A DNA stretch of 6,010 nucleotides from Actinomycetota bacterium. GTDB taxonomy: Bacteria; Actinomycetota; Acidimicrobiia; Spongiisociales; ZC4RG35. The notes below the pieces were generated by a model. That model saw only the letters and a program-made list of their open reading frames with translations. It did no database searches and was not told where the DNA came from. The stretch is from positions 1-6,010 of the forward strand of contig JAKEHF010000020.1 in the NCBI GenBank assembly GCA_022615295.1. Direction: 5' to 3'. Of this stretch, positions 1-5,666 are shown one piece after another (within the stretch, counting starts at the first letter, position 1; each line of letters starts with the position of its first letter). The position numbers and the translations under genes are program-made.

Positions 1-10
1 GCGGGGTCAC
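1..10 (-). CDS. Possible start of paaC (partial, cut by window edge)
   Basis: On the minus strand the paaB stop codon TGA is overlapped by a GTG, giving a GTGA junction of the same style as the paaA/paaB ATGA junction. The new frame reads GTG ACC CCG before the window ends. A GAGGAA sequence lies about 11 bases upstream, within paaB, and could serve as a ribosome binding site. In phenylacetate operons paaC, the structural partner of PaaA, commonly follows paaB. Only three codons are visible, so gene identity is inferred from operon order alone, and the real start may lie outside the window. Confidence 0.3.
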
Positions 11-351
11 ATCTGCCCCACTTCCTCGGGGATGTCATAGGTGGTGGCGAGGCGATAGACCTTCTCGTTGGCCTCGACGTACTCGACGGCGGCCTCGGGC
101 TCGAATGCGTGCACCTCGGTGCTGGGGACGACCCAGATGCTCACCCCCTCACCACGTCTGGTGTAGACGTCGCGGGCGTTCTCCAGGGCGGTCTCGGGGT
201 CGGGGGCGTGAAGACTGCCCACGTGGACATGGGAGATCCCCCGCCGTGCCCTGACGAAGACCTCCCACATCGGCCATCCCTCCTCGGTCGAGCCGGTGGT
301 GGTCTCGACTTCTGCCTTCTCCCCCGGCGCCACCGGGACCTCGTAGGTCAT
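7..351 (-). CDS. paaB: PaaB, phenylacetyl-CoA epoxidase small subunit
   Basis: This is the small non-catalytic subunit of the cytoplasmic phenylacetyl-CoA 1,2-epoxidase (PaaABCE), which opens aerobic phenylacetate catabolism by epoxidising the CoA-activated aromatic ring. The 114-residue product carries the family signature in order: WPMWEVFVRARRG (26-38), SHVHVGSLHAPD (40-51), ALENARDVYTRR (55-66), GVSIWVVPS (69-77), and a C-terminal KVYR...YDIPEEV segment. From memory, E. coli PaaB is about 95 residues, so this protein has roughly 20 extra N-terminal residues rich in Glu and Thr. The ATG start overlaps the paaA stop as ATGA, and a GGAGG at 360-364 lies eight bases upstream, which supports this start and indicates translational coupling. 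It should be co-transcribed with paaA. Family assignment is firm; the role in the complex comes from the family. Confidence 0.95.
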   Translation of the reverse strand: MTYEVPVAPGEKAEVETTTGSTEEGWPMWEVFVRARRGISHVHVGSLHAPDPETALENARDVYTRRGEGVSIWVVPSTEVHAFEPEAAVEYVEANEKVYRLATTYDIPEEVGQM

Positions 352-1277
352 GCCACCTGCCTCCGGTGGCTCTTGGCGGCATGGACGGCGGCGGCCTCTC
401 TGACCCAGGCTCCCTCCTCCCAGGCCCTCACCTTGTGGGCGACACGGTCCCGGTTCATCGGGCCGTGACCCTTGACCACCCGCCAGAACTCGTCCCAGTC
501 GATCTCACCGAAGTCGTAGTGGCCACGCTCGGGGTTCCAGCGAAGCTCGGGGTCGGGAATGGTCAACCCCAGATACTCGGCCTGGGGTACGGTCATATCG
601 ACGAACTGCTGGCGCAGATCGTCGTTGGAGACCCTCTTGATCCTCCAGGTCATCGACTGCTCGGTGTGGGTGGAGTCGGTGTCGTGGGGCCCGAACATCA
701 TCAACGACGGCCACCACCACCGATCCAGGGCGTCCTGGGCCATCGCCTTCTGCTCCGGACTTCCCTGGCACAACCTGATGAGGAGCTCGTAACCCTGCCG
801 CTGGTGGAACGATTCCTCCTTGCAGATCCGGACCATGGCCCGGGCGTAGGGCCCATAGGAGCATCGGGTGAGCATCACCTGGTTGGTGATCGCAGCCCCG
901 TCGACGAGCCAGCCGATGGTCCCGATGTCGGCCCAACTCAGCGTGGGATAGTTGAAGATCGACGAGTACTTGTGCCTGCCCTGATGGAGCAGCTCCTGCA
1001 GCTCGTCACGCTTCACCCCCAGGGTCTCTGCAGCGGAGTAGAGATAGAGACCGTGCCCGGCCTCGTCCTGGACCTTCGCCATCAGGATCGCCTTTCGGTG
1101 CAATGTCGGGGTCCGGGTGATCCAATTTCCCTCGGGCTGCATGCCGATGATCTCGGAGTGGGCGTGCTGGGCGATCTGGCGGATCAGGGTGGCCCGATAG
1201 GCATCGGGCATCCAGTCGCTGGGCTCGATCTTCTCCTCGGCGTCGACGATCTGCTGGAACCGCTCCTCGGATGTCAT
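348..1277 (-). CDS. paaA: PaaA, phenylacetyl-CoA epoxidase catalytic di-iron subunit
   Basis: This is the oxygenase subunit of the phenylacetyl-CoA epoxidase. It uses O2 and electrons from the PaaE reductase to form ring-1,2-epoxyphenylacetyl-CoA in the cytoplasm. The 309 residues match the usual family length. The ferritin-like di-iron ligands are visible as E42 (HSEIIG, 40-45), the DEAGH motif (E72, H75) and the KEESFHQRQG motif (E155, H158). Other conserved stretches are PEGNWITRTPTLHRKA (48-63) and DRWWWPSLMMFGPHD (185-199). The ATG at 1277 has no Shine-Dalgarno sequence upstream. The predicted promoter puts the transcript start within a few bases of it, so translation is probably leaderless. 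It is the first gene of the operon, coupled to paaB by a 4-bp overlap, and is probably repressed through the operator at 1293-1310. No key residue appears missing. Exact ligand assignments follow from the ExxH motifs and family knowledge. Confidence 0.98.
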   Translation of the reverse strand: MTSEERFQQIVDAEEKIEPSDWMPDAYRATLIRQIAQHAHSEIIGMQPEGNWITRTPTLHRKAILMAKVQDEAGHGLYLYSAAETLGVKRDELQELLHQGRHKYSSIFNYPTLSWADIGTIGWLVDGAAITNQVMLTRCSYGPYARAMVRICKEESFHQRQGYELLIRLCQGSPEQKAMAQDALDRWWWPSLMMFGPHDTDSTHTEQSMTWRIKRVSNDDLRQQFVDMTVPQAEYLGLTIPDPELRWNPERGHYDFGEIDWDEFWRVVKGHGPMNRDRVAHKVRAWEEGAWVREAAAVHAAKSHRRQVA

Positions 1278-1286
1278 GACCGCGAT

Positions 1287-1314
1287 GCTATACCAACGAA
1301 CGTTCGTTTGTAAA
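1287..1314 (-). promoter_or_regulatory. Predicted promoter of paaAB
   Basis: On the minus strand, TTTACA (1309-1314, five of six matches to TTGACA) is followed after 16 bases by TATAGC (1287-1292, a fair TATAAT match). A start about seven bases past the -10 would fall near 1280, only a few bases from the paaA ATG, in agreement with the missing ribosome binding site. The spacer is occupied by a palindrome that looks like a TetR-family operator. No transcript data are available; this is pattern matching in a short gap between two genes transcribed in the same direction. Confidence 0.6.
1293..1310. promoter_or_regulatory. PaaR-type (TetR-family) operator
   Basis: The 18-bp sequence CCAACGAACGTTCGTTTG has a perfect 14-bp palindromic core, AACGAACGTTCGTT (1295-1308). 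As I recall it, the consensus for Thermus thermophilus PaaR, a TetR-family repressor released by phenylacetyl-CoA, is CNAACGNNCGTTNG. This site satisfies that consensus in two overlapping registers, 1293-1306 and 1297-1310. It lies in the spacer between the predicted -10 and -35 boxes, where bound repressor would block RNA polymerase. The regulator gene is not in the window. Other TetR regulators of acyl-CoA catabolism use similar CGTT-centred sites, so the exact regulator is inferred from the adjacent paa genes. Confidence 0.75.
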
Positions 1315-1358
1315 GGAGGTCAGCCTCAACTATCGACGCGGTGCCTACCAATCATCGC

Positions 1359-3134
1359 TTACCGGTCGGGCATGCGTAGCTCGAGCACCGGGTCGGCCAC
1401 CCGGCCGAGGAGACGGTCCAGGCCGTGGAGGACCCAACCCCAGATGGCAATCGGCTCGCTGCTCTCCCTGCCCCTAGTCAAACCCATCGCCCTCCCCCTG
1501 GGGTAGACGACAAGACTCACCGAGCGATCGGCCGACATCCCGAGGAGCTCTTTGGCCAGCTCCACCGCGCGGTCGACACCACCCAGGTCGTCGACGAGAC
1601 CCAGTTCCCTTGCTTGCTCCCCGGTCCAGATCCGGCCCCGTGCCACCTCCTCGACCTGGTCGAGAGCGAGACCTCTTCCGGCGGCGACACGCTCCTTGAA
1701 ATCCAAATAGAGCCGGTCCAGCTCGTGCTCGAGACGGGCCCGCTCCCCGTCGGTGAAGGGCTGGTCGGGGACCGAGAAGGTGACGTTGTCCCCGATGCCC
1801 AGGCTCCTCCAGTCGACCCCTACTCGGGACCAGGCGGCTGCCGTCGCCAGCTTCCCCATGACCACCCCGATCGAGCCGGTGATGGTCCCCGGCTGGGCCA
1901 CGATCCGGTCTGCGTCGGTGGCGACGAAGTAGCCGCCGGAGCCGGCGACGTCCCCCATGGAGACCACCACCGGCTTGCCCGCCTCCCGGGCCCGTGCCAC
2001 CTCGTGTCTCACCACCTCGGAGGCGACCGCCGACCCGCCCGGGGAGTCGACACGGAAGACGACGGCCTTGACCCTGCGATCGTCCCTGGCCTCCCTGAAG
2101 GCCTCGGCCACCTCGTCGGCGCCGAAGGAAGGGGCCCTCCCCATGGGGTCGAAGCGGGATCGGCCCCTGGCTATGGGCCCGGTCCCGTAGATGAGCGCAA
2201 CCCTCGGACCAGACCTCTGGGGACGACCGGCGCGCTTGAGGTACTTCGCGGCGTGGAGATACCTGGGCTTGTCCCGGCCGGCGGCGGCATAGGCCTCGTC
2301 CCGATAGGAGAGACGGTCGACCAGACCCGTCTCCAACGCCTCGGCAGCGGTCAGTGGGGCCCGGTTGATCATTTCCCGCACCCGCTCCGGGGGTATGCCC
2401 CGGCCCTCGCTGATCCCGGCCACCATCTGGTCCATCTGCTCGGTGAGGATCGCCGTGGTCGCCTCCCGGTGGGGCGCCACGTAGTCGGTCTCGGTGAGGA
2501 GGTATTTGGCCGCCTTGTACTCCCGACGATGGTCGAGATCGGGGATGACGCCGATCTTGTCGAACAGGCTGCGCAGGAAGGGGGTCCTGACGACCACCCC
2601 CTGGATGGAGAGCCCACCCACCGGCTGAAGATTGATCTCGGCGAATCCAGCAGCCAGGTAGTAGTCGATGGTGGCCAGCCCGGTCTCGCCGAACGACTCG
2701 GCATACGCCACCGTCCGTTTCCCCTCCGCCTTGAACCTGGCGACCGCCCCCCTGATCTCCTGGGCCTGAGCCAGACCGAGACTGCCGTTGCCGAGACGGG
2801 CCACCACACCAACCACGCGGTCGTCTACGGCCGCCCTGTGGAGGGCGTCGACCATGTCGCGCAGGACCGTCGCGCCCGGGGAGAGGAGCCGGTCTATGGG
2901 TCTGGTCATCGGGTGCTCGACGACACCACCGTCGAGATCGATCTCGATGACCGTGCCGCGCCGCACCCGCTTCTGGCTCACTTTCCATGCGATCGAGGCG
3001 AGGACTGTCACCCCAAGCACGATGAGCGCTGCCAGCGGTGTGGCCAGCGCGGCAACCACCATGGTGACGACGATGGCCAGCCACAGCGTCGCCGCGGCCA
3101 TCGTCAGGGCTTGGAGGGCTCGATCCGGTCTCAA
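1359..3134 (-). CDS. sppA: SppA-type signal peptide peptidase (S49, double-domain form)
   Basis: This is a membrane serine protease of family S49, which degrades signal peptides left in the membrane after protein export. The 591 residues match the long, duplicated form (E. coli SppA, about 618) rather than the short single-domain form. An N-terminal hydrophobic stretch (about 9-50) precedes a KVSQKRVRR basic cluster. The first S49 domain (about 61-275) carries the general base in REYKAAKYLL (K207). The second (about 310-530) has RVDSPGGS (361-368) and the nucleophile in MGDVAGSGGYFVA (S399). This Lys/Ser pair corresponds to E. coli K209/S409. The start is TTG, with AGGAG (3141-3145) six bases upstream. 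The gene is divergent from the TIMP-like gene at 3212 and followed by paaA, which has its own promoter. The hydrophobic stretch is long enough for two helices, which makes topology uncertain. No catalytic residue is missing. Confidence 0.95.
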   Translation of the reverse strand: MRPDRALQALTMAAATLWLAIVVTMVVAALATPLAALIVLGVTVLASIAWKVSQKRVRRGTVIEIDLDGGVVEHPMTRPIDRLLSPGATVLRDMVDALHRAAVDDRVVGVVARLGNGSLGLAQAQEIRGAVARFKAEGKRTVAYAESFGETGLATIDYYLAAGFAEINLQPVGGLSIQGVVVRTPFLRSLFDKIGVIPDLDHRREYKAAKYLLTETDYVAPHREATTAILTEQMDQMVAGISEGRGIPPERVREMINRAPLTAAEALETGLVDRLSYRDEAYAAAGRDKPRYLHAAKYLKRAGRPQRSGPRVALIYGTGPIARGRSRFDPMGRAPSFGADEVAEAFREARDDRRVKAVVFRVDSPGGSAVASEVVRHEVARAREAGKPVVVSMGDVAGSGGYFVATDADRIVAQPGTITGSIGVVMGKLATAAAWSRVGVDWRSLGIGDNVTFSVPDQPFTDGERARLEHELDRLYLDFKERVAAGRGLALDQVEEVARGRIWTGEQARELGLVDDLGGVDRAVELAKELLGMSADRSVSLVVYPRGRAMGLTRGRESSEPIAIWGWVLHGLDRLLGRVADPVLELRMPDR

Positions 3135-3140
3135 ATTCGG

Positions 3141-3145
3141 CTCCT
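3141..3145 (-). promoter_or_regulatory. Ribosome binding site fixing the TTG start of sppA
   Basis: On the minus strand AGGAG lies six bases (CCGAAT) before the TTG at 3134. This good Shine-Dalgarno match at good spacing supports TTG as the true start, leaving a short cytoplasmic leader (MRPDRALQ) before the hydrophobic segment. Confidence 0.7.
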
Positions 3146-3150
3146 GGTCG

Positions 3151-3165
3151 GGGTTGACGCAACCC
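3151..3165. other. Short inverted repeat in the sppA / TIMP-like divergent region
   Basis: GGGTT and AACCC (3151-3155 and 3161-3165) form a perfect 5-bp inverted repeat around GACGC, in the 77-bp gap between two divergent starts. It lies just upstream of the sppA ribosome binding site. It could be an operator half-site pair or a weak hairpin in the sppA leader. I could not place a convincing -10/-35 pair for either gene here, and a repeat this short can arise by chance in GC-rich DNA. Confidence 0.25.
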
Positions 3166-3211
3166 TAAGGACCGGGAACCGGCACCCGCCATACGGACGT
3201 CCAAACAGCCA

Positions 3212-4816
3212 ATGAGGACCATGTCGGCCCCGTTGCCTCGTTCGGTGACCCGTGTCTTCGTCGTGATGTTCGCCATCCTCCCCTTTGTGTTTCTCCTCCC
3301 CCGCCCGGCGTTGGGCTGTTCCTGTGCCCCGCCCGGCGACATCGAGGCGCTGATCGCCGAGTCTCCTGGGGTCGTCGTCGGAACCCTGCTGGACAAACGT
3401 CTCACCGGCGAAGAGTTCGACATGGCGGCCGTGTTCCGTGTCGAGGTCGAGCAGTGGGTGAAGGGCGACCTGGGACCGGAGATCGACGTATACACCGCCG
3501 GGGACGGCGCCGGTTGCGGCATCGAAGCCCCCATCGGCACCAGAGTGGGCCTCTTCCTCTCGGTTCAGGACAATCGTCTCACCTCGAACCTGTGCCGGCA
3601 GATGAGCCCGGAGGTGCTCGAGGCCGCCGCCCAGGGACCGGTGATGAGCAAGACCGGCATCCCCTTCATGCTCGTCGGAGGTTGGAACTCGCCGACGCTT
3701 CGGGTGCTCGACGAGAGCGGCGGCCTGGTAACCCGTCTCGACTCGCGGCGGGGCCCCGACGACTTCGCCGACACCTCCCGGCAAGCGTTGAGCTTTTGTC
3801 CGGGCGGACGTCATCTTGTCCACCGCACCACCCTGGGACTGGTCGTATGGGACCTTCGCACCATGGAGAGGGTCGCCGAGCATGACCTCCCCGAGTACGC
3901 CGGACTCGGGGTCTACGCGGTCTCATGTCGTGCAGAAGACGCATCGATCGTGTGGTACGCCCTCGACGGGGTGGGCGGAGCGGCCGTCGTCGAGGTGTTC
4001 ACCGGGGAGGAGATCCTCACGGTCCCCAACTCGATGCTCTACGTCGGGGGCGACCACGTCATCAGTCAGACGATCGACTACACCGAGGTGGTCCGTCACG
4101 ATCTGACGACCGGTGAGAGCATCGTCCTCCACACCAAGGGCGCCGAGGAGAACATCGGGGTCTACCCGGCGCCACATCCGAACAACGGTCTGACCGCTCT
4201 TGTCGAGACGGTGTACCCGTTAGATGGCTCGGCGAGCACCTCGACACTCACAGTGCTCGACGAGTCGGGGATGGTGGTCGACGAGCACGCCATCCCCATG
4301 GAGGGTGGTGTCCCCATCTGGCTCGACGACACCACCATCGCCGTCACCGCCTCCGACTTCACCGGCAACGGGGAGCAGACCTTGTACTTGTTAGACATCG
4401 CCGAGGGCACGACCACCACCCTGCCGGGTTGGACCGCATGGGACTACGTGGCGAGCGACGGCGCCGTCTACGGGATCACGGCCGGCACCATCCTCCATGG
4501 TGACCCGATGAGCGGTGAGATGGAGCCGGTGGGCACCATCGCCGACGAGTCGGCGGTAGCCCTCCACGTGATCGAGGATGGTGAGGCGATCGAGGTCGAC
4601 GAGGAGCCCGAAACCCCAATCGGTGTCGTCACCCCACCATTGACCCCCGACAGCGGGATCGCGGTCCTCGAGGGCGGCTCCACCCCGGAGACACAAACAC
4701 AGTCGTCGAACCTGGCGAGAGTCGTGTTCCTCACGTTGGCCGGCGCCGGGTTGGTTACAGGCCTCGTCGCCTACATGAGGAGGGAGAGACAGGTCAAACC
4801 GCCGTCGGCCTTCTGA
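3212..4816 (+). CDS. Exported membrane-anchored protein: TIMP-like N-terminus, beta-propeller-like repeats, C-terminal anchor
   Basis: No precise function is recognised. The 534-residue product starts with a signal peptide (basic start, hydrophobic 15-30). An A-L-G site before C36 would give a mature protein beginning CSCAPPGD, as in TIMP/NTR-fold proteins. Residues 36-130 resemble that domain, with C36, C38, C102 and C128 placed to form two disulfides. Residues about 150-455 hold seven recurring strand/turn units (two share VLDESG, at 165-170 and 348-353), suggesting a beta-propeller. An acidic, Pro/Thr-rich linker (about 457-500) leads to a transmembrane helix (about 503-521) and a basic cytoplasmic tail, so the domains should face outward. 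ATG 3212 has no ribosome site; ATG 3221 has GAGGA only two bases away; an in-frame stop at 3155-3157 and no intervening start codon limit the choice to these two. A lipoprotein reading of C36 is possible but the lipobox is poor (Ala at -3). Two TTA leucine codons (337, 394) occur. Confidence 0.85.
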   Translation: MRTMSAPLPRSVTRVFVVMFAILPFVFLLPRPALGCSCAPPGDIEALIAESPGVVVGTLLDKRLTGEEFDMAAVFRVEVEQWVKGDLGPEIDVYTAGDGAGCGIEAPIGTRVGLFLSVQDNRLTSNLCRQMSPEVLEAAAQGPVMSKTGIPFMLVGGWNSPTLRVLDESGGLVTRLDSRRGPDDFADTSRQALSFCPGGRHLVHRTTLGLVVWDLRTMERVAEHDLPEYAGLGVYAVSCRAEDASIVWYALDGVGGAAVVEVFTGEEILTVPNSMLYVGGDHVISQTIDYTEVVRHDLTTGESIVLHTKGAEENIGVYPAPHPNNGLTALVETVYPLDGSASTSTLTVLDESGMVVDEHAIPMEGGVPIWLDDTTIAVTASDFTGNGEQTLYLLDIAEGTTTTLPGWTAWDYVASDGAVYGITAGTILHGDPMSGEMEPVGTIADESAVALHVIEDGEAIEVDEEPETPIGVVTPPLTPDSGIAVLEGGSTPETQTQSSNLARVVFLTLAGAGLVTGLVAYMRRERQVKPPSAF

Positions 4817-5526
4817 AACTCCGAGGCGTCGAACCAGTCCACCTCAAACCCGGCCGCTGAGAGCAGACCCATCGTCACCGGGGTGTTGGCGGTGACCACG
4901 ACGGAGCCATCATGGAGACGAAGTGCGCTCGCCTTACGCTCACCCGGCGGCTTCTCGATCAGCCGGAGACCGACAAACACGTTGGGATCGGTGCAGTCCG
5001 AGGCGATGAGCACCGTCTCGTTGTCAAGCCCGAGCACCGCCGACTTGAGATGGAGCAGGTTTGCCACCGGGGCGGCGACGACCCGAAGACCGTCACCCGA
5101 GGCGATCTCGGCGAACTGGGCGATCCCGGTGTCATTGGTGCGCCGCGACTTGCCCACGAACACCGTGTTGCCGATCCGGAGCACGTCGCCACCATCGAGT
5201 GTCGCCGGATCGGTCAGCTCCACCACCGGCAGCAGATTCGCCAGGAGGTCCTTGACCGGTCCGGTCTCACCACGCCGTTGCGAAGCCCCCGGTCGGGTGA
5301 CCACCGCCACCCCGTCGAGGACCACCGCGGTGTCCTCGATGAAGGGACAGTCGGGGTAATCCTCGTCGGGATCGACCATCGTCACCTCATAACCCGCCGA
5401 GACCAGCATCTGCCGATAGGCGTCATGCTGTGCCCTGGCTCTCTCGACATCGATCAACGGTCTCTCCTCCATGACCAGCGCCGAAGCAAACGAGTCGGGT
5501 ACACCACGGAGAACGGCTCGAGGCAC
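4771..5526 (-). CDS. Dimethylargininase (DDAH), amidinotransferase superfamily
   Basis: This cytoplasmic enzyme family hydrolyses N-omega-methylated arginines (asymmetric dimethylarginine and monomethylarginine) to citrulline and a methylamine, through a covalent cysteine intermediate. The 251 residues match the usual bacterial length of about 250. Visible family features in order are LRGVPDSF (6-13), CPFIEDTAVV (60-69), RRGET (84-88, substrate-binding Arg), LDGGDVL (110-116, acidic catalytic D111), GKSRRTN (125-131, R129), NLLHLKSAV (156-164, catalytic H159) and DGGLTCLSLL (241-250, nucleophile C246). The start is GTG, the first start codon after an in-frame TAG; an ATG at residue 19 would remove the conserved RGVPDSF segment. 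The ribosome site is weak. The gene ends inside the convergent TIMP-like gene with a 46-bp overlap. No arginine-metabolism neighbour is visible, so physiological context is unknown. Arginine deiminase is a less likely alternative, since those are much longer (about 400). Confidence 0.92.
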   Translation of the reverse strand: MPRAVLRGVPDSFASALVMEERPLIDVERARAQHDAYRQMLVSAGYEVTMVDPDEDYPDCPFIEDTAVVLDGVAVVTRPGASQRRGETGPVKDLLANLLPVVELTDPATLDGGDVLRIGNTVFVGKSRRTNDTGIAQFAEIASGDGLRVVAAPVANLLHLKSAVLGLDNETVLIASDCTDPNVFVGLRLIEKPPGERKASALRLHDGSVVVTANTPVTMGLLSAAGFEVDWFDASEFQKADGGLTCLSLLM

Positions 5527-5635
5527 CCGCCGACTCTATTGGCTCACTCGGCATCTCCCACGCCGCGCAGAGGCGGTGATGGCCGGGTTCGGAGCACATA
5601 CACTCAGATGTTCGTTCGCTTGACCGAGACGCCAT

Positions 5636-5666
5636 CGGGTGAGCCCACGGATAGTGGGCTCACCCG
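5636..5666 (-). terminator. Strong hairpin, probable terminator of the repeat-protein gene
   Basis: CGGGTGAGCCCAC (5636-5648) and GTGGGCTCACCCG (5654-5666) form a perfect 13-bp stem around the 5-base loop GGATA. On the minus strand the stem begins inside the last codons of the repeat-protein gene and spans its stop codon (5660-5662). No T-run follows on either strand. It would therefore be a U-tract-less terminator or a 3'-end stabilising stem, a form often seen in high-GC Gram-positives. It also separates this gene from the DDAH gene downstream. Confidence 0.6.

Noticed and set aside
366..1313. 315-codon plus-strand open frame opposite paaA
   Set aside because: Fully antisense to a highly conserved gene; no motif or ribosome site supports it.
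1313..1320. AAAGGAGGT-like Shine-Dalgarno sequence on the plus strand upstream of no gene
   Set aside because: No start codon lies at usable distance (the nearest, GTG 1341, is about 20 bases away) and the downstream frame is only the antisense of sppA. Read on the minus strand it is merely CCTCCTTT upstream of the paa promoter.
3154..3182. TTGACG as a -35 box for the TIMP-like gene
   Set aside because: The sequence 16-18 bases downstream (around 3177) has no resemblance to a -10 box, so no promoter is called.
1425..3215. 596-codon plus-strand open frame opposite sppA
   Set aside because: It is a GC-driven shadow of sppA. The translation is Pro/Gly/His/Asp-rich with no recognisable domain, while the minus strand encodes clear S49 motifs and both catalytic residues.
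1474..3540. 688-codon minus-strand open frame overlapping sppA in another frame
   Set aside because: Arg/Gly-rich low-complexity translation with no motifs. It crosses the divergent promoter region and runs antisense to the TIMP-like gene's signal peptide.
3131..3883. 250-codon minus-strand open frame antisense to the TIMP-like gene
   Set aside because: Composition is that of a GC shadow, and it conflicts with the convincing signal peptide and CxC domain on the plus strand.
5595..5600. TATGTG (minus strand) as a -10 box for the DDAH gene
   Set aside because: The correctly spaced upstream hexamer, TCAAGC, matches the -35 consensus poorly; support is too weak to list as a promoter.
5608..5625. 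CGTTCG-containing sequence resembling half of the PaaR-type operator upstream of the DDAH gene
   Set aside because: The matching AACG half is absent, so it does not meet the palindromic consensus; a single CGTT half is expected by chance.
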